Source: Streptococcus xiaochunlingii | Lineage (GTDB): Bacteria > Bacillota > Bacilli > Lactobacillales > Streptococcaceae | Direction: 5' to 3' | Assembly (NCBI RefSeq): GCF_006385805.1 | Contig: NZ_VFSG01000002.1 | Coordinates: 186,001-250,000, forward strand | Length of the DNA: 64,000 nt | Part shown: one piece after another, positions 10,793-18,458 of the stretch | Position numbering within the stretch: the stretch's first letter is position 1 | Layout of the letters: the number at the start of each line of letters is the position of its first letter | Program-made: the position numbers and the translations under genes | Notes under the pieces: generated by a model | Seen by the model: only the letters and a program-made list of their open reading frames with translations | Databases searched by the model: none | What the model was told of the DNA's origin: nothing

Positions 10793-10821
10793 AGGCTTAT
10801 CCGTAAGGGTAGGTCTTTTTT
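10793..10821 (+). terminator. Terminator of the lac operon
   Basis: AGGCTTATCC, loop GTAA, GGGTAGGTCT (with G-U pairs), then T. It resembles the fba terminator at 1992. Confidence 0.85.
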
Positions 10822-10846
10822 GGAAAAGTGTTTATTGTAAACAAAA
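10822..10846 (+). repeat. Right copy of the 25-bp direct repeat bounding the lac module
   Basis: Identical over 25 bases to 2034-2058 and in the same orientation, again directly after a related terminator. Confidence 0.85.
10829..10843. promoter_or_regulatory. LacR operator-like dyad downstream of lacG
   Basis: TGTTTATTGTAAACA is identical to the dyad in front of lacR. No lac gene follows. It lies about 60 bp upstream of the small transcription unit at 10904. Confidence 0.6.
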
Positions 10847-10903
10847 CAATTCACTCATTTCTAGTAATAATTTTTTGTTTGGAGGGTCAATATAGTTTTT
10901 ACA

Positions 10904-10912
10904 TGATATAAT
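10904..10912 (+). promoter_or_regulatory. Extended -10 promoter of a small transcription unit
   Basis: TGATATAAT is a perfect TGnTATAAT extended -10 box. No good -35 box is seen, as is common with this promoter type. Confidence 0.6.
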
Positions 10913-10943
10913 TAAATTGTTGAGTTAATATCAGGAGATTATG

Positions 10944-10985
10944 ATGGAGATTGATCAAAATAGTTTGCCTTTTTACAATTCGTAG
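10944..10985 (+). CDS. Predicted 13-residue peptide in its own transcription unit
   Basis: AGGAG at 10933-10937 sits 6 bases before ATG 10944 (an adjacent ATG at 10941 would add one Met). The frame reads MEIDQNSLPFYNS and stops at TAG 10985, one base before a strong terminator. Promoter, ribosome site, frame and terminator all fit in about 105 bases. I do not recognise the peptide. It is neither hydrophobic like SHP pheromones nor a run of one amino acid like a classical attenuator leader. It could be a real small protein, a leader peptide, or chance coding inside a small RNA. Confidence 0.4.
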   Translation: MEIDQNSLPFYNS

Positions 10986-11009
10986 CCTGCCCCTAAGGGC
11001 AGGTTTTTT
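10986..11009 (+). terminator. Strong terminator of the small unit
   Basis: CCTGCCC, loop CTAA, GGGCAGG, then six T. The stem is perfect. Confidence 0.9.
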
Positions 11010-11090
11010 GGTGTCTTAAGGAAACTATTTAACAGAATTTTTGATTAAAAGTTTCATTTTAAGAGAGAAATCTCTAATTTCATAATCGAT

Positions 11091-11129
11091 AAGCAAACGC
11101 TTGCATTCCTTTTTTTATTAGATTATAAT
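11091..11129 (+). promoter_or_regulatory. Promoter of the ABC-2 exporter with overlapping cre-like site
   Basis: TTGCAT (11101-11106), 17-bp spacer, TATAAT (11124-11129). The palindromic AAGCAAACGCTTGCAT (11091-11106) matches the CcpA cre pattern and covers the -35 box, predicting catabolite repression. About 100 bases of leader follow before the gene; the rest of 11010-11238 shows no gene. Confidence 0.65.
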
Positions 11130-11238
11130 AGGTTGGTATAAAGCCTTCTGTAATAATATTGAGAAAGTGTAGAAAGTAAGGATTTAGAATATTTGTAGTC
11201 AAAAATACAATGTTGCTTCTTACGATAAGGAGATAGAT

Positions 11239-12231
11239 ATGGCAATGATAGAAGTGCAACATCTTCAGAAAAATTTTGTGAAGACAGTTAAGGAGCCGGG
11301 GTTAAAGGGAGCCTTGCGCTCCTTTGTTCATCCTGAAAAGCAGACTTTTGAAGCGGTCAAGGATTTAACTTTTGAAGTTCCAAAAGGGCAGATTCTAGGA
11401 TTTATCGGGGCAAATGGTGCTGGGAAGTCAACCACCATCAAAATGCTGACAGGGATTTTGAAGCCCACATCTGGCTTTTGTCGGATTAACGGCAAGATTC
11501 CTCAGGATAATCGCCAAGATTATGTCAAGGATATTGGAGTCGTTTTCGGACAACGCACCCAGCTATGGTGGGATTTGGCTTTGCAAGAGACCTACACGGT
11601 TTTGAAAGAGATCTATGATGTACCGGACTTGCTTTTTCATAAGCGCATGGACTTTTTGAATGAAGTTTTGGATTTGAAGGAATTTATCAAGGATCCTGTG
11701 CGGACTCTTTCACTAGGTCAACGGATGCGGGCGGATATTGCGGCTTCCTTGCTTCACAATCCCAAAGTTCTCTTTTTAGATGAACCGACTATTGGTTTGG
11801 ATGTGTCGGTCAAGGACAACATTCGACGTGCTATCACCCAGATAAATCAGGAGGAAGAGACAACTATTCTCTTGACTACTCATGATTTGAGTGATATTGA
11901 GCAACTCTGTGATCGGATTTTTATGATTGATAAGGGGCAAGAGATTTTTGATGGAACGGTGAGTCAGCTCAAGGAGACCTTTGGCAAGATGAAGACTCTC
12001 TCCTTTGAACTGGTACCAGGTCAAGGTCATCTTGTCTCTCATTATGAAGGCTTACCTGATATGTCCATTGATAGACAAGGAAATACTCTCAATATTGAAT
12101 TCGATAGTTCCCGCTACCAGTCGGCCGATATTATCAAGCAAACCCTGTCTGATTTTGAAGTCCGTGATTTGAAGATGGTAGATACGGATATTGAAGATAT
12201 TATCCGTCGCTTCTATCGAAAGGAGCTCTAA
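11239..12231 (+). CDS. ABC-2 type exporter, ATP-binding protein
   Basis: This is the ATPase of an exporter of unknown substrate. The 330 residues include Walker A G-A-N-G-A-G-K-S-T-T near 63-72, signature L-S-L-G-Q-R-M-R-A-D near 157, Walker B V-L-F-L-D-E-P-T near 175 and the H-loop T-T-H-D. The N-terminal insertion before Walker A and the roughly 90-residue C-terminal extension fit the COG4586 group, which pairs with two dissimilar six-helix permeases, exactly what follows. GGAGATAG precedes the start. The stop nearly abuts the next gene, so this heads a three-gene operon. Confidence 0.9.
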   Translation: MAMIEVQHLQKNFVKTVKEPGLKGALRSFVHPEKQTFEAVKDLTFEVPKGQILGFIGANGAGKSTTIKMLTGILKPTSGFCRINGKIPQDNRQDYVKDIGVVFGQRTQLWWDLALQETYTVLKEIYDVPDLLFHKRMDFLNEVLDLKEFIKDPVRTLSLGQRMRADIAASLLHNPKVLFLDEPTIGLDVSVKDNIRRAITQINQEEETTILLTTHDLSDIEQLCDRIFMIDKGQEIFDGTVSQLKETFGKMKTLSFELVPGQGHLVSHYEGLPDMSIDRQGNTLNIEFDSSRYQSADIIKQTLSDFEVRDLKMVDTDIEDIIRRFYRKEL

Positions 12232-12232
12232 G

Positions 12233-13051
12233 ATGGTCAAATTGTGGAGACGTTATAAACCCTTTATCAATGCAGGGATTCAGGAGTTGATTAGCTATCG
12301 AGTCAACTTTATTCTCTATCGGATTGGTGATGTCATGGGAGCTTTTGTGGCCTTTTATCTCTGGAAGGCAGTCTTTGACTCCTCCCAGGAGACTTTGATT
12401 CAGGGCTTCAGTATGGCGGATATCACCCTCTACATCATCATGAGTTTTGTGACTAATCTTCTGACTAGGTCGGATTCTTCCTTTATGATTGGGGAGGAGG
12501 TCAAGGATGGCTCCATTATCATGCGCTTGCTGAGACCAGTGCATTTTGCGGCCTCTTACCTTTTCACCGAACTTGGCTCCAAGTGGTTGATTTTTATCTC
12601 TGTTGGACTGCCATTTTTAAGTGTCATTGTTTTGATGAAAATCTTATCTGGGCAAGGTATTGTAGAAGTGTTGGGATTAACTGTCCTTTATCTCTTTAGC
12701 TTAACTCTAGCTTATCTGATTAACTTTTTCTTTAATATCTGCTTTGGATTTTCAGCCTTTGTATTTAAAAATTTATGGGGTTCCAATCTACTCAAGACTT
12801 CAATAGTGGCCTTTATGTCTGGCAGTTTGATTCCCTTGACGTTTTTTCCAAAGGTGGTTTCAGATATTCTCTCCTTATTGCCATTTTCATCCTTGATTTA
12901 CACTCCGGTTATGATCATTGTTGGGAAATACGATGCCAGTCAGATTCTTCAAGGGCTTTTGCTCCAGTTCTTCTGGCTCTTAGTGATGCTAGGCTTGTCT
13001 CAGTTGATTTGGAAACGAGTCCAGTCCTTCATCACCATTCAAGGAGGTTAG
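12233..13051 (+). CDS. ABC-2 type exporter, permease subunit 1
   Basis: This 272-residue integral membrane protein of the COG4587-like permease group has about six hydrophobic segments, starting near residue 20. It is predicted to pair with the following permease and the preceding ATPase. ATG 12233 starts one base after the ATPase stop and follows AAGGAG; a longer in-frame start would overlap the ATPase gene. The substrate is not evident; relatives are annotated as efflux systems for lipophilic compounds. It lies in the middle of a tight operon. Confidence 0.85.
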   Translation: MVKLWRRYKPFINAGIQELISYRVNFILYRIGDVMGAFVAFYLWKAVFDSSQETLIQGFSMADITLYIIMSFVTNLLTRSDSSFMIGEEVKDGSIIMRLLRPVHFAASYLFTELGSKWLIFISVGLPFLSVIVLMKILSGQGIVEVLGLTVLYLFSLTLAYLINFFFNICFGFSAFVFKNLWGSNLLKTSIVAFMSGSLIPLTFFPKVVSDILSLLPFSSLIYTPVMIIVGKYDASQILQGLLLQFFWLLVMLGLSQLIWKRVQSFITIQGG

Positions 13052-13052
13052 T

Positions 13053-13838
13053 ATGAAAAAATATCAACGCATGCATCTGATTTTTATCAGACAATACATC
13101 AAGCAAATCATGGAATACAAGGTCGATTTTGTGGTTGGTGTGTTGGGAGTCTTTCTGACTCAAGGCTTGAACCTCTTGTTTCTCAATGTCATCTTTCAAC
13201 ACATCCCCTCGCTAGAAGGCTGGACCTTTCAAGAGATTGCCTTTATCTATGGATTTTCCTTAATTCCAAAGGGATTAGATCATCTCTTTTTTGACAATCT
13301 CTGGGCACTAGGTCAACGCTTAGTCCGAAAAGGGGAATTTGATAAGTATCTAACTCGTCCTATCAATCCTCTCTTTCATATCCTAGTCGAGACCTTTCAG
13401 ATTGATGCCTTGGGTGAACTCTTGGTTGGTGGAATTTTACTAGCGACAACGGTCTCTAGCATTGCTTGGACTCTACCGAAATTTCTGATTTTTCTAGTTT
13501 GCATTCCTTTTGCAACCTTGATTTATACTTCTTTGAAAATCGCGACAGCCAGTATCGCTTTTTGGACCAAGCAGTCAGGCGCCATGATTTACATTTTCTA
13601 TATGTTTAATGATTTTGCCAAGTACCCGATTTCCATTTACAATTCGCTCCTTCGTTGGTTAATTAGCTTTATTGTACCTTTCGCCTTTACGGCCTACTAT
13701 CCTGCCAGCTATTTCTTGCAGGACAAGGATGGACTCTTTAATATTGGTGGTTTGCTTCTGATTTCTCTTATCTTCTTTTGCATCTCTCTGAAACTCTGGG
13801 ATAGGGGATTAGATGCATACGAAAGTGCAGGTTCGTAA
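13053..13838 (+). CDS. ABC-2 type exporter, permease subunit 2
   Basis: This 261-residue permease of the COG3694-like group begins M-K-K-Y-Q-R-M-H-L-I-F-I-R-Q-Y-I and has about six membrane segments. It starts one base after the previous permease and is preceded by AAGGAGG within that gene's last codons. ATPase, permease and permease with these family types form a known exporter arrangement. No nearby gene suggests the cargo. Confidence 0.85.
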   Translation: MKKYQRMHLIFIRQYIKQIMEYKVDFVVGVLGVFLTQGLNLLFLNVIFQHIPSLEGWTFQEIAFIYGFSLIPKGLDHLFFDNLWALGQRLVRKGEFDKYLTRPINPLFHILVETFQIDALGELLVGGILLATTVSSIAWTLPKFLIFLVCIPFATLIYTSLKIATASIAFWTKQSGAMIYIFYMFNDFAKYPISIYNSLLRWLISFIVPFAFTAYYPASYFLQDKDGLFNIGGLLLISLIFFCISLKLWDRGLDAYESAGS

Positions 13839-13873
13839 GAGCTAAAGTAAGACTAAAATCAAGAAAGGAACTT

Positions 13874-14338
13874 ATGATGCTTGTTATTAAAGAAGTTAAG
13901 GATGAAAAGCAAAAAATGGCAGTTGTCGCTGAGGTTTTAAAGGATTTGCCAGAATGGTTTGGAATGCCAGAAAGCACGCAAGCCTACATCGAAGGAGCTA
14001 AGGATTTACGAGTTTGGGTTGCTTATCAAGAAAGTGATGTAGTAGGGTTTATAAGCTTATCATATTCGAGTGAAGATTGTGCTGAAATTGACTGTCTAGG
14101 CGTGAAAAAAACATTCCAAGGTCAAGGAATTGGAAGGGAATTAATTACGACTATAGAAAGAGAAGCAGTCAAACAAGTGGACTACCTACAGGTCAAAACA
14201 GTCGCAGAAGGTTCAAATAAAGATTATGACCGAACAAATGTCTTTTATCGCAGTCTTGATTTTAAAAAATTAGAGATTTTTCCTCAACTATGGGATCTTA
14301 AAAATCCTTGTCAGATTTTGATTAAAAAGATCAACTAA
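13874..14338 (+). CDS. GNAT family N-acetyltransferase
   Basis: This 154-residue protein has the GNAT fold. The acetyl-CoA loop is V-K-K-T-F-Q-G-Q-G-I-G-R-E-L around 78-91, after the beta-4 strand D-C-L-G-V. A C-terminal segment N-V-F-Y-R-S-L-D-F-K-K-L is typical of this superfamily. The substrate is unknown. It follows the exporter by 35 bases with its own AGGA ribosome site, so it may be co-transcribed. Two adjacent ATGs (13874, 13877) are possible starts. Confidence 0.85.
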   Translation: MMLVIKEVKDEKQKMAVVAEVLKDLPEWFGMPESTQAYIEGAKDLRVWVAYQESDVVGFISLSYSSEDCAEIDCLGVKKTFQGQGIGRELITTIEREAVKQVDYLQVKTVAEGSNKDYDRTNVFYRSLDFKKLEIFPQLWDLKNPCQILIKKIN

Positions 14339-14344
14339 AAGTGC

Positions 14345-14372
14345 TTGACATCCATTCTTAGAGTGCTATACT
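14345..14372 (+). promoter_or_regulatory. Promoter of tRNA-Thr
   Basis: TTGACA (14345-14350), 16-bp spacer, TATACT (14367-14372), 12 bases before the tRNA. Confidence 0.85.
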
Positions 14373-14384
14373 ATAGGGGTAATC

Positions 14385-14457
14385 GCCGAATTAGCTCAGT
14401 TGGTAGAGCAACGCACTCGTAACGCGTAGGTCACAGGTTCGATTCCTGCATTCGGCA
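14385..14457 (+). tRNA. tRNA-Thr (anticodon CGT)
   Basis: This is a 73-nt class I tRNA with a perfect 7-bp acceptor stem (GCCGAAT/ATTCGGC), D-stem GCTC/GAGC and loop CTCGTAA giving anticodon CGT (reads ACG). The anticodon stem ends in an A-C apposition (14415/14423) and the T-stem begins with another (14433/14449), both at stem edges. CCA is not encoded. The gene borders the accessory region that follows. Confidence 0.93.
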
Positions 14458-14474
14458 TCAAATGATACAAGACA

Positions 14475-14498
14475 AAGCCCTTAGTGATGGGCTTTTTT
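14475..14498 (+). terminator. Terminator of tRNA-Thr
   Basis: AAGCCC / GGGCTT stem with loop TTAGTGAT and a T-tract. Confidence 0.8.
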
Positions 14499-14520
14499 GA
14501 TGTTGAATTACTTTTTGTAC

Positions 14521-14570
14521 CAAATTATTATAAAAGTTTTCGGATGTTTTCAAACTCATCGTTAATCTTT
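14521..14570. repeat. Left copy of an imperfect 50-bp repeat at the island edge
   Basis: It matches 27071-27120 at 43 of 50 positions in the same orientation. On the minus strand both copies read as the end of one protein (K-I-N-D-E-F-E-N-I-R in this copy, K-I-N-D-E-Y-E-N-I-R in the other). The upstream codons here meet a stop, so this is a coding relic next to tRNA-Thr. No intact gene exists between 14458 and 14786. Confidence 0.75.
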
Positions 14571-14653
14571 TCTTGTAATGTATGATCGTAGTCTTAGTTA
14601 ATATGGGAATGGTTTTATCAATATTCTAGAGCCATTTTAGTAATGCTTAAAAC

Positions 14654-14688
14654 TATCTTTCCAGAAAAGAGACATTTTTCGGAAAATA
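14654..14688. repeat. Copy 1 of a short dyad repeat flanking the agmatine genes
   Basis: ATCTTTCCAGAAAA ... TTTTTCGGAAAATA resembles 20642-20676 (about 24 of 31 aligned bases). Each copy is itself an imperfect inverted repeat around CTTTCnnGAAAA / TTTTTCGGAAA. Confidence 0.5.
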
Positions 14689-14730
14689 ATATTAGCAAAA
14701 ATATATTTTACAATAAGAATAAGTAAAAAG

Positions 14731-14765
14731 ACATCTGATAACGAGTACATCAGATGTCTTTATTT
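14731..14765. terminator. Terminator of aguR (minus strand)
   Basis: AAAGACATCTGAT and ATCAGATGTCTTT form a 13-bp stem with T-runs on both sides, so it could work in either direction. Confidence 0.85.
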
Positions 14766-14786
14766 TTTAGGGGATCAGTTACTTTA

Positions 14787-15758
14787 TTATAGTTCAGGAT
14801 GTTGGTTTTCAAAGGAACTGTATACTTCAAAAAGTTGATTTCGTTTAGTAATTTCAAGTTTCATAAAAATATTATGTACATGAGTTTTTACAGTCCCAAC
14901 TGAAAGATATAATTGGTCAGCAATCTCCTGATTGCTTTTATGTTCTAGTAATAGTGAAAAAATTTCCTGCTCACGCTCTGTTAAATGTAGCTTTTCGTAG
15001 AATAAATCTAAAGTACTATTATTATTGATATTTTTTGACACATCAGGTGAATTTAATTGTTCTTCTACATTTGAAATAATTTTCCAATCAGAAAGTATAT
15101 ATTTCATAATCAAAAAACAAACAGTAATAGTGAACATATCTTCGCATATGTTTCTATTTTGAATCCTTAGATTTAATAAGTCATATGAATCTATATTAAA
15201 AATGACAAATAGATCTTCTACGATAATTAGAAATCCAAATATCACTCCGATATGAGAAATTGTTTTTAAGTAACGTTTATTTCTATTACTAACGTTTAAA
15301 GATATTAGATTTCTTTTTGCGTATATGCCAGTATAAATCAAAAGGAGCTGGTTGGGAAGATAGTACATAAACACTCTCAAAGGAGAGTTATTAAGAATTG
15401 GGAATACCATCCATATGAAAGTAATACAAATAAAGCTGTAATGGATTATAGAAGGTGTTTCTTTTCTCAGTTTAGCAACTATCCAAAACTGGCACATGTT
15501 ATTAACAAGGTATATGACAGTTTTAACAAAAGGGACGCCTAGAAAGTGCTGGTTGTATGAGTTTCCGAAATCTTTGAATATTTCTGTCATTGATAGGATC
15601 AGATTATCAAATATAAAAAAAACCAGATATAAGCTAACTGCAAAAAATAAGTATTTCTTTTCCTCTTCGGAATTTAAAGCATATGTCAATACAAAACCAA
15701 AAGTCAAAGTATACAGCATTATTAGAAATACATTGTATATATAAACTATTTCAATCAT
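14787..15758 (-). CDS. aguR: Membrane-bound LuxR-type regulator of the agmatine deiminase genes
   Basis: This 323-residue protein has about seven hydrophobic helices in residues 1-245 and a C-terminal LuxR/NarL helix-turn-helix (L-T-E-R-E-Q-E-I-F-S-L-L-L, then S-N-Q-E-I-A-D-Q-L-Y-L-S-V-G-T-V-K-T-H-V). This unusual architecture is that of AguR, the one-component transmembrane activator that senses agmatine in Streptococcus mutans and Lactococcus. It is divergent from aguB, as in those species, with a 222-bp shared control region. Function is inferred from architecture plus position. The gene is distinctly AT-rich. Confidence 0.88.
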   Translation of the reverse strand: MIEIVYIYNVFLIMLYTLTFGFVLTYALNSEEEKKYLFFAVSLYLVFFIFDNLILSMTEIFKDFGNSYNQHFLGVPFVKTVIYLVNNMCQFWIVAKLRKETPSIIHYSFICITFIWMVFPILNNSPLRVFMYYLPNQLLLIYTGIYAKRNLISLNVSNRNKRYLKTISHIGVIFGFLIIVEDLFVIFNIDSYDLLNLRIQNRNICEDMFTITVCFLIMKYILSDWKIISNVEEQLNSPDVSKNINNNSTLDLFYEKLHLTEREQEIFSLLLEHKSNQEIADQLYLSVGTVKTHVHNIFMKLEITKRNQLFEVYSSFENQHPEL

Positions 15759-15903
15759 ACTTAGCCTCCATCTGGTACGTGAAACTAATCAAAACTCTAA
15801 ACTTTATTGAAAAGCAATAAAATAAAAGTTTATATTTAAAATAGCATTTATTTTTTTAAAAGAGAAACACTGGGTTTAGTACTTAAACTTTAAAAAAATA
15901 GGG

Positions 15904-15930
15904 TTTACACCTTTTAGTTTATCGTAAACT
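15904..15930 (+). promoter_or_regulatory. Control region of aguB with a 15-bp dyad
   Basis: TTTACA (15904-15909) stands 15 bp before TAAACT (15925-15930), a poor spacing that would suit an activator-dependent promoter. The second box is part of the perfect-armed dyad AGTTTATCGTAAACT (15916-15930), a candidate site for AguR or another regulator. Confidence 0.45.
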
Positions 15931-15980
15931 GTGTTTTTTTGCAATATCATTAAAACATAACAACACAGGAGGTCTCAATT

Positions 15981-16994
15981 ATGAGCAATAAAATTGATTA
16001 TATCACAACCGAAGAGTTCTCTAAAGAACAACTCTTAGAAATTGCTGATTTGTCTCTCAAGATTAAAGCCTGTATTAAGAATGGCTATTATCCACCTTTG
16101 TTGAAAAATAAAACTTTAGGCATGATTTTTCAACAATCATCTACAAGGACACGGATATCTTTTGAAACAGCTATGACACAGCTTGGGGGGCATGCACAAT
16201 ATTTAGCACCTGGTCAAATTCAACTAGGAGGTCATGAAACATTAGAAGATACAGCAACAGTTGTGTCTCGATTGACTGATATTATTATGGCACGTGTAGA
16301 ACGTCATAAGAGTGTAGTTGATTTGGCAAAATTTTCACAAGTTCCGGTTATTAATGGTATGAGTGATTATAATCATCCTACACAAGAATTGGGAGATTTG
16401 ATTACGATTATTGAAAATTTACCGAATGGAAAAAAATTAGAAGATTGTAAGGTAGTGTTTGTTGGTGATGCAACTCAAGTATGTTTCTCACTAGGATTAA
16501 TAACATTGAAAATGGGTATGGAATTTGTTCATTTTGGGCCGAAGGGATTCCAATTAAATGATATGCATAAGTCAAAATACGACGAAATTTGCAAACTATC
16601 AGGTGGTAAATATTTAGTAACTGATGACATAGCTTCAATCGAAGGTGCAGATTTCTTATATACTGATGTATGGTATGGCTTGTATGAAGCAGAATTATCA
16701 GAAGAAGAACGTATGAAAGTTTTCTATCCTAAATTTCATGTTGATTCAGAAATGATGGCTAAAGCTGGAGAAAATTGTAAGTTTATGCACTGTTTGCCTG
16801 CCACACGTGGAGAAGAAGTGTCTGATGAAGTGATGGACGGACCAAATTCAGTGTGTTTTGATGAAGCGGAAAATCGTTTGACTTCCATGCGGGGTATCCT
16901 AGTTTATTTACTTCGTGATTTTGAAAAACGACATCCATATGACATAGAAAAACAATCAGCAGCTAAATCAGAATTGGAATCATTTTTGAAATAA
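15981..16994 (+). CDS. aguB: Putrescine carbamoyltransferase
   Basis: This enzyme catalyses phosphorolysis of carbamoylputrescine to putrescine plus carbamoyl phosphate, the second step of agmatine catabolism. The 337-residue protein has the transcarbamylase carbamoyl-phosphate motif S-S-T-R-T-R near 57-62, N-H-P-T-Q near 133, and M-H-C-L-P-A near 270. The neighbouring genes favour putrescine over ornithine as substrate. GGAGG precedes the ATG. It is first in the aguBDA order found in oral streptococci and is AT-rich like its neighbours. Confidence 0.92.
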   Translation: MSNKIDYITTEEFSKEQLLEIADLSLKIKACIKNGYYPPLLKNKTLGMIFQQSSTRTRISFETAMTQLGGHAQYLAPGQIQLGGHETLEDTATVVSRLTDIIMARVERHKSVVDLAKFSQVPVINGMSDYNHPTQELGDLITIIENLPNGKKLEDCKVVFVGDATQVCFSLGLITLKMGMEFVHFGPKGFQLNDMHKSKYDEICKLSGGKYLVTDDIASIEGADFLYTDVWYGLYEAELSEEERMKVFYPKFHVDSEMMAKAGENCKFMHCLPATRGEEVSDEVMDGPNSVCFDEAENRLTSMRGILVYLLRDFEKRHPYDIEKQSAAKSELESFLK

Positions 16995-17060
16995 AAGGAT
17001 ATTTCAGTTTATTTAGTGTTTATAATGCCTCAAGTCTCCTCTTAAAGGAAGGAGAAAAAA

Positions 17061-18419
17061 ATGGAAGAAAAGAAAAAATTTAGTTTATTCACGACAGTAT
17101 TAACAGTAATTTGCGTAGTGTTTGTTGCAGAAGCTGCTGCTCCCGTAGCAGCAATTGGGAATTCTCAATTCTTCTGGTGGTTATTTTTATTAGTTGCCTT
17201 TTTGTTGCCATATGGATTGATCTCAGCTGAATTAGGTACTACTTATATAGGTGATGGGGGAATTTATGATTGGGTGACAAAGGCTTTTGGGCATAGATGG
17301 GGAGCTCGTACCTCATGGTATTATTGGATTAATTTTCCATTGTGGTTAGCTTCGTTGGCAGTTATGACTCCAGAATTGTTGAAGACAATTACAGGAATTG
17401 AGTTTTCAATGTTCTGGACATTATTAATTGAACTTGCTTTTATTTGGTTAATCATCTGGATAAGCTTTTATCCAGCAAGTGATAGCGTGTGGATCCTCAA
17501 TGGTGCAGCAATTATTAAAATGATATTAGCTTTATTAGTTGGATTTTTGGGACTGTATATTGCTTTCACAAAAGGAATGGCTAATAAAATTACATTAGAG
17601 TCACTTTTACCATCATTTGATTTAAACAGTTTATCATTTATATCTGTTATTATTTTTAATCTACTTGGTTTTGAAGTTATTTGTACATGTGCAGATGATA
17701 TGGAGAATCCTAAAAAACAAATACCTCAATCTATAATTGTTGCAGGCTTAGTTATTGCGGCTATTTATATATTTTCTGCATTTGGTATAGGGGTAGCGAT
17801 TCCTGTAGATAAAATTTCCACTAGTAGTGGTATGATGGATAGCTTTAAGCTTTTGACAGGATCTGAGGACGGATGGTTCATAATTTTGATGGCATTCATG
17901 TTCTTGTTAACACTCTTTGGAAATATGATTTCATGGTCACTGGGTGTGAATAACACAGCATGTTATGCTGCTGAAAATGGAGATATGCCAAAGTTCTTTG
18001 CAAAGCGTAGTAAGAAAAATAATATGCCGATTGGATCTGCCTTAGCAAATGGTTTTGTTGCAACACTTGTAGTAATCATTGCACCGATACTACCAAATCA
18101 GGATCTATTTTGGGCGTTTTTCTCATTAAATCTTGTGATGTTTCTACTTTCTTATGTACCTGTTTTTCCAGCATTCTATAAACTGAGAGAAATAGATCCA
18201 GAAACTCCTCGCCCATTTAAAGTTGGAGGAAGTAGTTTTGTTTTAAAAATTATGGTAGTCATTCCGATTATTATGATTCTTATCTCTCTCTTATTTACAG
18301 CGTTCCCATTATCATTTGACGAAGTAACATTAGCTGATAAGTTACCTGTAACTATTGGTTCATTCATTTGCCTAGTCTTAGGTGAGGTTATTATTCGTGT
18401 TAAGAAAATTAAAAAATGA
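17061..18419 (+). CDS. aguD: Agmatine:putrescine antiporter
   Basis: This is an amino acid-polyamine-organocation (APC) family exchanger predicted to import agmatine and export putrescine. The 452 residues contain about twelve membrane segments. The family's early A-A-A-P-V-A-A-I-G-N-S-Q-F-F-W-W segment in TM1 and L-G-F-E-V-I-C-T-C-A-D-D-M in the middle are visible. AAGGAAGGAG precedes the start, 66 bp after aguB. Identification rests on family and position between aguB and aguA. Confidence 0.9.
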   Translation: MEEKKKFSLFTTVLTVICVVFVAEAAAPVAAIGNSQFFWWLFLLVAFLLPYGLISAELGTTYIGDGGIYDWVTKAFGHRWGARTSWYYWINFPLWLASLAVMTPELLKTITGIEFSMFWTLLIELAFIWLIIWISFYPASDSVWILNGAAIIKMILALLVGFLGLYIAFTKGMANKITLESLLPSFDLNSLSFISVIIFNLLGFEVICTCADDMENPKKQIPQSIIVAGLVIAAIYIFSAFGIGVAIPVDKISTSSGMMDSFKLLTGSEDGWFIILMAFMFLLTLFGNMISWSLGVNNTACYAAENGDMPKFFAKRSKKNNMPIGSALANGFVATLVVIIAPILPNQDLFWAFFSLNLVMFLLSYVPVFPAFYKLREIDPETPRPFKVGGSSFVLKIMVVIPIIMILISLLFTAFPLSFDEVTLADKLPVTIGSFICLVLGEVIIRVKKIKK

Positions 18420-18458
18420 TAGCGACTTAATACTAATACAATAAAAGGAGGACTTGTG

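Noticed and set aside
11080..11262. A 60-codon minus-strand frame upstream of the exporter ATPase
   Set aside because: It covers the predicted promoter, cre-like site and ribosome site of the exporter, has no ribosome site of its own and shows no recognisable domain.
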